This document shows positions 51,561 to 64,000 of a stretch of DNA of 64,000 nucleotides, piece after piece. Below the pieces are notes generated by a model, which saw only the letters and a list, made by a program, of their open reading frames with translations, did not search any database and was not told where the DNA came from. The translations under genes and the position numbers were made by a program. The stretch lies in NCBI GenBank assembly GCA_023055355.1, contig JALJCS010000009.1, positions 46,654,501 to 46,718,500 of the forward strand, written 5' to 3'. The stretch is from Agelaius tricolor (Eukaryota; Chordata; Aves; Passeriformes; Icteridae). The first letter of the stretch is position 1, and the number at the start of each line of letters is the position of its first letter.

Positions 51561-53497
51561 CTCAGAACTTTTCAGGGTACACAGGTGCTTCAGAACTTCC
51601 TCCACAGACAAGTTCCTCATGTGCCCAGCTTGTACCAACATTTCTCAGCACCCAACCACAATACAGCAAAAATACACCAGAAAAGCCAAAGTAGCCCCTA
51701 ATTAGAGCCCCCCAAAGCATCCTTCCCCCCAGCTGCAGCCGGCTGGGTGCAGAAAATGTTCTCAGCAGTCACACCTGTGCTGCTGGATGAGCTCAGCTTC
51801 TGTGAAACATCCCCATCCTCCTGACCCATCACCCCAGCACACCCTGTGCGTGCTGAGAAGCTCTCAAGTCTTCCAGTGTTTTCTTCTTGATTGTAATGAG
51901 TTAATTACTTTGCCAGAAAGCACGAGGTGGCTTTTTTATTCATCTCCTCAGCCACTTGGGCAATGAAGAATTGCAGTTTCTGCAGAAGGCTAAGCTAACA
52001 TTATCTAAATATTATTCTTTATAATTATTAGACAACACATGCAATAAATAATTATGGCTCATTAGTATTCTCCTAGCCCAACTGACCCATAGCAGGACAT
52101 TCTGTCAACCTTGGGTCAAGCAGCCCTTATCCATTAAATGGGATATTTTATGACATTTTAGGTTTTTCTCCCCAGTCCTGCAGCCAACTGCAGCTCTGCA
52201 GTAAAGGATGGAGCTCCTTAACCTTTCTAACCCACCAAAGAGGGTTGGAAATGCAAACATTTCTTATTCTGAGCTGGAGATGTGCTGTATATGTCAGTAG
52301 AATGTATTACAAAGATTTCTTGTCCTCCTGAACACGAAAAAAATCTTTTCCCACTGCAATATCAGATTTGGTTTATCTGAACTAAATTTTCAATCTTTAA
52401 AACCCCTTTATTCATCAGGGTTATTTTTCATGAGACAGACAGTTCATGACTTAAATGTTGGCTTTAACATTTGCTTAAAGAAATTCTCTCATTTCTTTGA
52501 GCTGTCACCAAAACCTGGAAGAACGTGTGTGTTACTTTTTTTATTCCAGAAATGAGCAAAGTCTCTGTAATTTGTGTTACCAAACTAAAGTTTCTGGAAA
52601 AGGTTTACCAGCATTGAAATGAGTCATCTCTCTAGAGATTTTAATGAGAGAAATTAGCCAGTGAGTACTCAATCATTTCCTTTGGATGCATCAGCTTAGG
52701 AACTGAGAAGTAGCAGCAGGATTAAAGTAAAGAAGTAACAAATAATTTGTACAGTATGGTGGGGGAAATTTATTACAAAGAGTTGCAGGATTTTCTTAAA
52801 TGAATGCAAGGTTCTAGCTCAAAAGGCAGCTGTAGAAAATGCATAGAAAAAAAGAACCATAATAAAATAAAACCAAAAAAGCCCCCAAATTATTGAAAAA
52901 GCTGGAGACAATTAGCAGAAAATAGTCCCCATTCAGTTCCTAAAATGAACTTACACTACTGGCAAGGCCAAGATGCAAAACTAAAAATCCAAAACCCACT
53001 AGAATCAAAGTGCATTTCTTGAGAAAAGAGGACACTCATCAAAAGTGACATAAAATTAGACCCTTACATAAAATGAAAAAAAGGAGATGCCTTGCCGTGG
53101 ATCTGTGAAAGAAACTCAGGAACATGTCAGATGTGTGGAGGGGAAGGTTTTGCTGAAACCCAAGTTGTGCAAACCCAGTGTACTCTGCTGGGTTTATGGA
53201 TGTGCTCCCTTTAATGGGACTTTGTTTTAAATAATACTTTGCTTTAAGATGGCAGCTGAGCAAATTATTACCATTGCCCAGGAGAGAACAAAAACTGCAG
53301 CATTTACAGAAGTAAGAACCCTGAGATAAATCACAGGAAGTGGAAGGAGAACAGAACCTCCACCCCTGCTTAAGGATGGAGAACCTTGCAAACATCTCCA
53401 GTAAAGTGCAAAAGCCTGAGCTCTGTGACCCAGAGAAGGCAGAAAAAAGTGTCAGATCTTTTATATTATGGGTCCTGATTGTTGAGTTGGTTGGGAG

Positions 53498-53575
53498 TGT
53501 TGTTTGTTTGTTTGCTTGTTTGGGTGGGTTTTTTTAAATTTTTGTTTCTGTTTTTTTTAGGGTTTTTTAAATTAA
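53498..53575. repeat. GTTT-type low-complexity tract
   Basis: TTGTTTGTTTGTTTGCTTGT followed by T-rich, G-interrupted sequence. A similar T/G-rich stretch follows at about 53778-53822. Confidence 0.85.
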
Positions 53576-56264
53576 AATCCAAGTTATCACCTACTTTTAA
53601 ATAATTAAGTTTTATATAAATTTCAGACCTATATATGCCACCTGCCCTTTCATTTTCCTTAATAAGACAGCAAAAGATTCTTGTGAGCTCTAGAATAACA
53701 GACAGCATTTTCTATTATTTTATACAGTCTCAAATGTTTTGTCTAGGATTAAATAACCAAGCCATGCTGATTTTGCCAAGTTTTTATTTTTTGGGGTTTT
53801 TTTTTGTTTTGTTTTTTTTTATTAAGCAATCTGCACTGGGTTTGTTAGATAAGCAAATATATTTATATTCCTTCCACATATGTTGTCTGATTTTATGTTA
53901 GCCTTTTTGCAAAGGAGGTAAATAGGTTTCTTGGAGACTTTAGGAGTTTAAGCTTATGACCTCCCAGCTTTTACAAGAGAAAACAAAAAATTGCTCACTA
54001 AAATGTTAGGAAGGGCACTCCATTTTTAAAGGATGTTATTATTTGAGTTGGAACTGTAATGGAGCTAAGCCACACCTACTTAGAGAACAGGGCCAAACAT
54101 TGCTCTTGCTTACAGCAGTTTAAATCCTTGGAGGCCTTTATTACTAAGAAAATTGAGTAAGATTTCAGTAAAATCAATTTTTAAAAGCACCAGGAGCTTG
54201 CTGTTGACCTCAGCTACAGCAATCTGTGCAGCTTTGCTAAAACCTGCTCTCTCTCTCTTAAATCTGACTGATGCCACTGATGAATTGTGCTGTAAAATTT
54301 ACTGTTTCAATCCCTTTAACACACAGAAGCTGCTGCTGCTTGTGTTTCTGGAGTACCCTGTGAGATGGAAGGGAGAGGTTTTCCCAAACTGACTGCAGGA
54401 ATACAGAATTCTCTTCTCTCTGGCACCACTTCTCAGCTCCTTTAGCACTTAGATTAACCCACAGCAGCACCAGAGATGGAAGGGACAGCAGCCTGAAATG
54501 TGGCACTGGAGCAAACTGTCCCCACCTCTGTCCCCTCACAAGGTCCTACACAGAGCTGGCCAGCCTGTACCTGTTGTTCCCCTTGCTTCATATGCAGTGA
54601 CCTGGTATTTTGGAGTTTTATTTCACAATTTTTGTTTATCATCATTATTATTACTGTATAATGGGATCTTTGACAATGACTGCAGCGCCTGGAATACCTC
54701 AGGAATTCAAGCAAAAACTATTTCACACCTTCAAACTTTGCTTCTTCTGTGCACCCTCAGAAGTTTTCAGACGTTTTACCTGACACAGCCTGAAATAAAT
54801 CTGGGATTCCTGGTAATATTATCCTGGTAATGAGGTAATATTATTTCCATTTTCAGTTTTGGGTTTTTTCAGCTTTTTCCTCCATGAAGGATTGCCCTTG
54901 GTGGCACATCAGTCACCTCACACCACCAGACCGAGCAGCAATACTGAATATGCAATATTTAAATATCTTACCCAATAAACACCTATCAATAATGCATATC
55001 CCAACTCCCACAGTAGTTTCATTTTTTAACATGTCTCTGTTTGCCATCAAATCACCATGTGCACTTTGATCTTGCACACTTGACACATTTTAACAGACAG
55101 AAGGAACAGAACCATCAGTTCTTTCTGGCACCATCTGGGGTTCTTTTACAGATACTTTCTCCCTGGCTGCCTAAATCTCAATTCAGCTTTGGTTTTTTGC
55201 TTTTTTTCTTTGCTTTTTTTCCCCCACACCATCTTCCTGATCTTCTTTGGCTGGCCTCAGATTTCTTCACAACATCACCTTCCAAGCCCTTACCTTTGTC
55301 ACACGTTCCTGTGCTGCTGTAAAGCTCAGGAGAGGTTTTTTTCTTCCCCCCTTGCTGTTCTCATTCTGCTCAAAGTGCTCTGCAATTACAACAGGATATG
55401 AACTATCCTGCACTGTTATAGATGTGTTCAATTTTCTCTCTTTTAGTAGAAGTCTTTTCCCATCACTTTGGCCTGACAAACGTGACATTCACACATTGAT
55501 TGTATATGTCTGCTTTACACAGCATAGCTAATGACTTTCCCTTGCCCTGACTTGAATTCCAGATTAGTTTTCCTACTGCTGAGCATCCTATTCTGTCAAT
55601 AATTGCAGGACAATTATCTCATTTGTGATTTTTTTCCCTCCAAATGCTGAACAAATCCGTGAATCTTAGAGAATATGATGCAATAAATGTAAGGGTTTTA
55701 ACTAATTCTTCATTCTGGTGACTCTCCTCACTGTGTCTATCAGCCTGCAGACACCCCAATGAATTCTGCATATTCTCAGAAGGGAATTCAGTTTGCCTTC
55801 TGCATTGCCAAATACTCAGTTTCCTCTGAAAGTTTTTATGGGGTGCTGTGACACAAGTGTTACAAAATTTGAGCCTTAATCTTAAAAGTCAGGACAGAAA
55901 ATAAGATTTCTATCATAAAGCCTCGCCACTGTTTCACCTGATTCCTCCATCACTTGCCTTAATGCAAGAAATACTTTATAAATCATGCTGTTTTCTAGAG
56001 GCAGAGGCCAATCATATCACTGAAGATTTTCCTCTTATCTCTGAGGGATCTCAGACATCATCTCCTTCGCAAGGTGTTATTTTGGGCAATGAATCATGGA
56101 TAGCATTTACTACTTTACACAGCTCTTCATTTTGGACTTTCAATCTTGAGTGTAAATATCAAGTCTCACTTGAACTCCCCTGGCCACTTATGTTTTGGTT
56201 TTTTAAATTAATTTTTTATAGGCTCTGAAATAAAACAGAAAAGACTGGTATTACTGAACTATTA

Positions 56265-56293
56265 CTTTTGTGGCTATCAGATAGCCACAAAAG
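56265..56293. repeat. 29-nt near-perfect palindrome
   Basis: The left arm CTTTTGTGGCTATC (56265-56278) is exactly complementary to the right arm GATAGCCACAAAAG (56280-56293) with a single A between. Confidence 0.92.
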
Positions 56294-56842
56294 ATGGGAG
56301 GGAAAGATTTCTTTCCTGGTTTTTAATCTCCTCTCCATTCCAGGTGCTGAAAATTATCCTAATTTCTTCCCACTAAAGAATACTGTAAGGCCCTGAAAAT
56401 AGGAGATGCAAAGTTCTCTTTGACCTATGTCTCATTTCTGGACCTTATCCACCTTAGCCTGAACAGACAATCCAATTTAGCAAAAGAAGATCTTCAAATT
56501 ATTTTTTAAATATTTTTGATAGCAAATCAGAATAACTGTAACTAAATAATATAGAGTTCAACTCTGTATCAAGAAATATAATATTTGAAGAATTCCCTAA
56601 AGTAACATAGGATGTCAAATTCAAGGTAGGTGATGTAAAATTCAATGCCAGGATTATGACTTTGGTGTTTCAGACTCAGGAGGCACAATGGTAGTTCTGG
56701 CTGTTGGTTTCTGCATTTCAGAAACCTTGTGGTTTTGCTTAATATATTTTCCAGTACTTCTTTCCAGTCAATTCTTTGTGCATTCAAATCAAAGTACATT
56801 AATAATGAGAAAATATAAATCCTCTCCACCCCTCTCCTCCAG

Positions 56843-56895
56843 CACTCACAGAACCATTAAGGTTGGAAAGTACCTTTAACATCACCAAGTCCAAT
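56843..56895 (-). mobile_element. CR1 3'-end remnant
   Basis: CAGAACCATTAAGGTTGGAA then AGTACCTTTAACATCACCAA and GTCCAAT follow the reverse complement of the avian CR1 3' terminus closely. Confidence 0.72.
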
Positions 56896-59171
56896 TATTT
56901 AAAAAAATAATAAACCCAGTGAAAGACTGAGGCAACTTCAATTTACCAGGCATTTTCCTACTTTGTGGTTAATAGAAAAATAAGTTTAATGACAACGTGA
57001 CAGATGGTTTTCTTTGTGTAACAGAAAATAGGGGATAAAGAGATTTGACTGAGAGCAATCAGGACTCTTGTCTCTCATCATGTATTTTAGGAACTCTAGG
57101 CTTTTTGGTTTTAGGCAACAATTTAAATATTGAGGACAGAACTCTCAAGCCATTTCATGGGTCAAAAAAATGAACATGACTCCATCAGAAGCAAGGAATT
57201 TGTTACAAATCCACTACTGAAGTTAAGAGCACATTGGAAGGAGGAAGGCTTAAAATAGATCTCCCAAGAAATATGAGTGTATTTCATATTTATCTCCAGT
57301 GGAGGTTGCAGAGAGACACAAACATCTCTGTGTTGTTTCTGTGTCTCACTCAGTTTTATTGCAGATCAATCACAGAATACTCTCCGTGCATAAATATATT
57401 CCTGCCAGTGCTTGAAATATAGATTTTTCCGTTATAATTTTTCAATTCCTTTTTTTGTGCTACCTTTGCATCGTCCTGGTCCTTTTCACTTCACTCTCAG
57501 AATTAAATTGGTGCCTTTAGGAATTCCTGGTTTCACAGGAAGGAATAACTGTCTTCATAACATTTTTATCATTTCACCACACCTCCCCATCAACACATCC
57601 CTACAGGTACAAACATGAATATAAACAGCACATATAATCTTATCCTTTTTTCCTTTTCTTTTTGGTTTTTTATTTTTGCATTATAACAGTGTCTGGAAAT
57701 ACCAGCCAAGAGCAATGTCCTTTAAAGCTCTGTGAGAATACAGTCCTGAGCCATAAAGTCCTTGGTATTGAACAAATAAGACATGCAAGGAATTCAAGAG
57801 AAGCAAAACCTAATGTACAGATAGAAACTGGATTAGGAAAAATCCCTTCTCTGCCTCTTTCAGCCCAAAAAATTACTGGGTCTTTCACCCTTACTGAGAA
57901 CAACCTTAAGCAGATGAAACACTTGCTCATCTCAGAAGCTCAAGGTAGGAACATTTCAATGGAAACAAAAATGCCAACATAGGCAATATGAAAAGGGAAA
58001 ATAGTGCTTTGATAACACCTCAGAAGAAAGGAATGAGGCCCAAAGCTTTGGTATTTATCTATAGCAGGGTCCCACAAGGTTCCACAGCTGAGCAGGGAGG
58101 ACATGGGGGGATGGCCTTGCTCACTGTGTGGTGTGAAACACCTGCCAGGTGATGACTGCCAGCCAAAGAAGAACAACTTTGAAATACTGGTTGGAAATGT
58201 TACTTTTTCTTGGTAAGATATCAGTATTCTAAGTGGGACAATGAGGGAAAAAAAAACAGCTTGATAAAATCTTATTGCTTACCATGAACTGGTGCTTGGT
58301 ACTGGCAAACAACATTTGCAGTAATTGGCAGAATTTAAATCTACCTGCAGAAGTAGATTTTCAAGAAAGACTTAATACAGAACTGCTTGTTCCTCTGCTA
58401 TTATTCAATCCAATCCAATTCTTCTTTTACATATCACTGAATGTTTTCTGGAAATCATGAGCTCTCATCCAATATCTTGTTTAAAGCTCACATTGGGGGG
58501 ACCTAGTTCTCTGCAAAATCACACCAGTTGCAAGCTGAACACTACAAGAGAATGACTCTTATAATAAGCCAAGCAATACAAAGTTAAAACCATCCACATT
58601 ATACGTGGGATTTTTATTTTACTGTAAAATTTGAGCTGTTAGGGACTTAGAAAACACTGCTTAGACAAATTTTTCAACACGAGAGAATTGTTCTGAAAAA
58701 GAAAAATAAAAGAGATGTCTTTGAAAAAAATTAAACTCCAGGAAAAACTTGATCAGAGAAAAGGGAAAGCAAAAATGGAATAGCAAAGTGAAACAATGTC
58801 AAGGATGGGATTGTTTCTGTCAGTGCTCTTCCATCTTCCTTGTTCACTTCCCAGTGGGTCTCTCCAGCTGTCATTTCTCCATGAGAAGCTATAACAGAAA
58901 TAACCAAATTTATTAAACCCGGAGAAAACTAGTGTTTTAGAGTGTTGTACAGAAATAGTTAATCTTGGAAGAATTAGCAGATGTACTTTTAATGGTGAAA
59001 CATGGGCACTCAGGGAGATTTTCCCAGCCACAGCCAAAAGGACTGGAATTTCAGCCACTCACAAGAATTCAAAGCCATCAGGAAGCAGCCAGCTAACTCT
59101 GAGCAGGCAGTTCTAGTTTGTTGACACTCTTTTTTTTGGAGAAGTGAACACCTTTAACTCCATCTGATTTA

Positions 59172-59219
59172 CACCAGTGAATATTAATCAACTTGCACCA
59201 GTGAATATTCATCAACACA
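59172..59219. repeat. 24-bp tandem duplication
   Basis: CACCAGTGAATATT followed by AATCAACTTG, then CACCAGTGAATATT followed by CATCAACACA: two adjacent copies with a 24-bp period and few differences. Confidence 0.85.
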
Positions 59220-61100
59220 GCAAAGGTAATAGCCAAAAAATCTGTACTTCATTCCATCCCCTGCCCCTCCAGTCCTACCAACTGGTGTGCAGATGTGCCT
59301 GATCCTGTGCTTCTCTGCAGGGCTCTGGGGACACAGCTGAGGGGTGTCCCACAGCCCCAAGCACGAGAGATGCTCCTGACAGGAGCAACTCCTCTGGCAG
59401 GAGCTTTGAGCCCATCCTGAGTGTGTCAATCCTTAAAAGCAAATCCTGCATCTGCAGTTGTGCAGATTTGGCCATGGAGGGGTCAAATCTGCTTCAGGCT
59501 GCTGCTTCAAACTCTCTTTTAATGGGCAGCTTGTGACAGCAAGGACAACTGTGCAGACAATCTGAGACTGCACAGCTTTGCTGAATGAATGCCATCCTGA
59601 GTCAACACCACCACTGTTTACCTTGAGAAGATGAAAATCAGATCAAACTCCTGAGGTTTTTTGGCAGGTGGAACAATCTTCCCCACAAGAAATGGGCACG
59701 GTGAGTTTGAATCTGTATTCCTGAAATACAACAAAGGTACTCAATTAATTTGGAGGAGTCACTATCAATTTCTAAACTTCCATTGAGATACCATAAATAA
59801 TGCTTTGCAAGCTTATTAATTTAATAGCTCTGATATTCATTCTGTTTCATCATGTGTTTGCCAGGCTTTTATTCATTTTGATTTGTTTTTTCCTCCTCAA
59901 ATCTTATTTTAAATAGCTCTCATGAAATAGCTGCATAATAAGTGTACCCTTTTGTTCTTCTTCAAGGAAGCTCAGCAAAAGCATAACAAATAATAAAGCT
60001 GATAAAAGGATACATGAAATGCATACCAAAATCCAGGGTTTTTTCTGATGCAAGCACCATTTAACTTCAAGCTAAGACATCTCTCATCTTTGAGAAGCTG
60101 TTGGGCAATGGATGGAAGCCAGAGTCAAGCAGTGGAATTCTGGTTTTTCCCTCCTCATTTTACCCTCCTGACTGTAAGTGTGCAATATAATAATGTGCTA
60201 TTTGGCCACCCAGCTCAGAGAGGTAAGAGGGCCCTTTCATGGCTTTCAACTTTGTTGGGTGAGCAAGAATTAAAATGAGTTGTTAACAAGAAAACAGAAT
60301 ACATAATGATCATGGCAGAATCTAAAATAAATTATGACATTTATGCTCACACACTTATATTTTGGAGAGTGAATGTGACTGAACAAGGCAATTATCTCTA
60401 ATTAGGAGGGGCTAGGGTCATTCCATTAATTATGTCCATCACAGCTAGTTAACAATATTGATTAACAAGATAAGAAGCAGAAAAAGCCATTCATCCCTGA
60501 ATGGGGTTGTTATAGATTTTCTAGTGAATTCCTACAATGTATTTCAAAAGGAAAATTGCCGAATTGGAGGTGCCATAATTCCAACAAAGCCTGATTTCAA
60601 ACAGGCTCTTCTGAAAAACATTCCTGAAACAATCTGCTTTTGTTAATATGGAATAATTATGGAGCTAAATAAACATACGAGAGCATTCCATAAGTGTGCC
60701 TGACACACACAGGGAAAACACTCTTTGATCCTTGAAGCAGAAAAAATTTCAGGCCCAAACTTTGCAGGGCTAAAGACAAAGACAAATTAAAATCTCATTG
60801 ACTGCAAGTGATTAAGAAGAATGCAGATCTGCCACAAGAAGTCCTGGACTAATTTGGAAGTGGTTGCCTAAGAATGGCTCGGTGCAATCCCTGGTTTAAC
60901 TCAAAAACTGTCAGTGGAATCAAATTATGAAATATTTTGTCTGTGAGCTGCTATGAAAGAGCAACACAGACGTGTATGTTCACACTCACAGACACACTTG
61001 CTCCTCCTTCACATTTTGCAATAAAATTCTCAATCTGTAAGATGTCCTACTATTTTCAAAACAAAAATCAGGATTCTCCTGCTTTTTTTCCCTTTTCCTT

Positions 61101-61102
<2 letters not shown>

Positions 61103-61137
<35 letters not shown>
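61103..61137. repeat. Poly(T) tract of 35
   Basis: The longest homopolymer of the window. It creates a false Phe-rich frame on plus and a Lys-rich frame on minus. Confidence 0.92.
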
Positions 61138-61138
<1 letters not shown>

Positions 61139-62366
61139 GTTGTTTCATGTGCATGTGTGCTTTGGGGATTTTTTTTCCTTCTGCATCCTGTCACAACGCA
61201 GTGATTGATCCCCAAGTTTGGTGGCAGGCAACCAAGAGGGTATCAAACATCCGTGGTGCTTCTAAAGCGCCGGTGCCAAACTGCAAATTGGAAACGCTCT
61301 CCTGGTTGCTCCACCAACAAAAGAGATCCTTGATGTGCAATTCCACTCCTCAACCCTCTCAGGCAGCTGAGAGGAGACAGCAGCAGCAGCAGAGCATGTG
61401 CCTGACTGTTGGCATGTCAGACAGACATTATTAAAAACAGTGGGGGCAAGAAGAAAGATGAGAGGGAAGGGCTTTTGATGCTTTGTTCTGATGCCTGAAA
61501 GCTTATTTGGAAAGAAAGGAGTTCCTGGATGCACTGACATAGATATAAGGACTTGATGCAATGAAGGCATCCAAACTTTCTCTGTGTATTTTGGATAATG
61601 ACATTTTCAGATATTTTCATTTTATATTAAAAGAACACATATGCTAAAGTAATCTGATTTAGAAACCTTTGTTCGTATATCTTAATATCATATTTGTTTT
61701 CATCTCTCCAGCCAAGAAACTATCCCAGAATTAACACAAAAGCAAACTTATTCTGACCCTGTGTATAAAATACAAGTTCTTGGTCAGGTCCAAAATCATC
61801 TTCTCATATTCACTGCTTCAAAAAAGGAATAATGCTTTTTAGAACATAAAGCAATCAGTAATTTTTAACAATAATATTTAAATTGCTCTCTGAATGAAAA
61901 CATTTAAGAAGCATTTACCTACAGTGTTCACAGCAAAATTAAAGGTATGGTTGAGCAGATAATAACTGCTATCCTCATTCAGCAAAGAATTAAACTCTCT
62001 CACAACACCTGCTCTAGACCAGAGATAATATAGAGCAAACACTGAGGGGAAAAAAAAAACCTTTCTACTGGAAATACACATTTTTTTTTTTCCCCCACAA
62101 CGTTTGTTTTGGTAGACAAATTCTTTAGGAAAGTTTAAGACTAGAAAAATGTGTTTTATGTGTAAATGTAAAACACCAAATCAGGCAGCCAAGAAAGAGA
62201 TGCAAAGAATTTTACATGGACTGTCAGAACTTTGATAAAGAATTCAGAACTGACTTTTTTTAAACCTTGACACTGTGGTGTTCCAGGAAATACTGCAAGT
62301 CAAAGTCTGACAGTGAGCTCCTCAGCATTCTTATTCCTTATTTATAAATGGAAATTTCTCTCCCTC

Positions 62367-62386
62367 AAAAAAAAAAAAAAAAAAAA
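62367..62386. repeat. Poly(A) tract of 20
   Basis: Uninterrupted A run in the EPHA3 5' flank. Confidence 0.9.
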
Positions 62387-64000
62387 TCAGTAAAATACAG
62401 ACTATCATCAACATCTTGAGCAGTTGTCAGCACTTCACTGGTGAAATGGCATTTCTTTAGCATCAGTAGTTTTGGTGATGATGATGCAGATAAAGTTTCC
62501 AAATGACCTGAGAAGGTTCCAGAAGAGGTACTCCCTAGACATGCTGCATGATAAAGAAAACTGAACAAATGAAAGCATGACTAAACTGAACTACAAACCT
62601 CAGGATGTGGATATTTTGAGAATCAGCTGTACTGGAATAAAATGTTTCGTGTTTCTATATGAAACACAAATTTGTTTTACAATTAAAACATAAAAGGCAG
62701 AAACAGGGATGATTTCAAGATTACAAGAATTTAAAAGACACCATCCCAGATCTACTTTAGGGCAAGGATAATGGTATCAAAAGGCTGTAGCTGAGACTTG
62801 TTCCTACTAAAACGCAGTTTCACTGTGCAGAAACTGTGATCAGGGAAATTACAACCTATGTGGTGATTCCTTGTGAGCATCAGATGAGAATTGAAGATTC
62901 TGGGTGCAGATGACAGAGGGGAAACTTTGCCAGAATGCTGGGAACTTCTGGAATAATTCTAAGAGTTAATGGTAAAACTTGATTAAACTATGCTGTTGTT
63001 TATGGATCCTAATGCTTTCAACATTACAAAGCACAAAGCAAAACCTTTTTTTCCTCATTAAGCACAGAATACACAATTTCTAACCACTTTTCTTGAATGC
63101 CACAAGATATAAACTACAGTGTAACCACATTGTTCTTAAATTTTCAGTAAATACCCCCTTCTTTGAATTTCCTAGGGCTGAATACTCCAGTGTGTCTTCT
63201 GTGGTTAAAATCTGTAATGTGTTCTCCTTTCTATTTACTTATTTCTCCCCCTTTGCAGTCTTTGAATCTCCTCTAAACCTCTGCATTCTTACAGCTACCA
63301 AGTCCTTCATGTTTCTGTCAACAGAAATAAGCTTTGAACTAAATCAAGTATAATTACATCAAGCTTTTTTATTGTTATCGCTATATTTATTAAAGAGCAG
63401 CTGACTTTGTAGGAGACTTTTTTCTTAAGCATTATATTCCAGCTCTATGGCACAAATATTTCTAGTTCAGCTCACATTGCAGCTGTCCTGAAAAAAGTCA
63501 AGTTTGCAGAAATGAGTGGAATTTCATCCTTGAGATCTGTTCAACAAGGACCACGAGTAGTGGCTCAGCATCCAAAAAACCAACATTTGTGCCTGCACTT
63601 TGATTTGCAGATCTTACAGAGCCCACTAAATGCAAAGTCTGGAAGCTTTGTAGGACCAGTGCACTTAAATCAGTGCATTCCTGTACCAACAGGAAAAGCA
63701 CAACCCTAAGCTCCAAAGAGGAATGAGAAGCAAAACAAAAAAGGACACATTAAATAAATTCTATACCATGTCAGTCCCACTACCTGTCTCATGATACTTC
63801 TTCACAGATTAAGTAATAAGCAGCAGCTTATCTGCAGTTGCCAGGCTCTTTAGTTTCCAGTTATCAGGTCCTCTGCTTCTTCTGCCTCCCCTTCATGCTC
63901 CTGCAGTGTCCCTCCCATGCTTCTTTGCAGCTGTGACATTTCCCAGACAGCACAGGCAGGTATCAAACCCCCAACTGCACTTATTCTTCTGATCTGCTTC

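Larger units (their letters stand above)
46620..64000. other. 5' flank of EPHA3, no gene seen
   Basis: AT-rich DNA upstream of the EPHA3 promoter island. Open frames are all short (up to about 165 codons, the longest caused by a T run) and none shows a domain, splice context or codon pattern of a gene. It holds microsatellites, homopolymers, a CR1 tail and small repeats listed separately. In mammals EPHA3 has a large gene-poor region upstream, and this flank is consistent with that. Distal enhancers are possible; a conserved-looking AT-rich block lies at about 60380-60480. Confidence 0.7.

Noticed and set aside
60937..61434. 165-codon plus-strand open frame
   Set aside because: Its length comes from the 35-T run, which reads as poly-Phe; the rest has no domain or coding texture.

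Overview
The window is non-coding-rich vertebrate DNA and almost certainly avian. It is AT-rich, has no dense gene array, carries decayed CR1 LINE pieces typical of birds, and contains one complete solo endogenous-retrovirus LTR whose ends (TGTCCTGG...CCAGGACA) suggest a passerine. The species cannot be fixed from the sequence alone.

The only protein-coding gene I can support is the 5' end of the Eph receptor tyrosine kinase gene EPHA3, on the minus strand. Coding exon 1 (45726-45855) encodes a start Met, an Arg/Pro/Leu-rich signal peptide and the first mature residues. It ends in phase 1 at a GTGAGC donor. Exon 2 (30024-30088, 65 bp) has a pyrimidine-rich acceptor and a GTGAGT donor. Spliced to exon 1 it reads [15 protein letters not shown]...YPSHG, the start of the EPHA3 ephrin-binding domain. 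The long exon 3 of the family (rest of the ligand-binding domain) is absent, so intron 2 runs off the low-coordinate end and is longer than 30 kb.

Layout on the + strand: 1-30023 is part of EPHA3 intron 2, with CR1 fragments, the solo LTR, an isolated CpG island at about 22.2-22.9 kb, low-complexity tracts, a pair of near-identical CArG/MEF2-like motifs at 1.1 and 12.1 kb, and a few unexplained open frames. 30024-30088 is exon 2. 30089-45725 is intron 1. About 45.06-46.56 kb is the promoter CpG island, with GC boxes, CCG and CTG repeats and a 31-bp minisatellite just upstream of the start codon. About 46.6-64 kb is the 5' flank, in which I see no gene, only microsatellites, homopolymers, a CR1 3' end and small inverted or tandem repeats.

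No tRNA, rRNA, snRNA, CRISPR array, bacterial-type operon or intact transposase/reverse-transcriptase gene was found. The points most worth a second look are the promoter minisatellite and repeat-encoded signal peptide, the isolated intronic CpG island, and the duplicated intronic motif.
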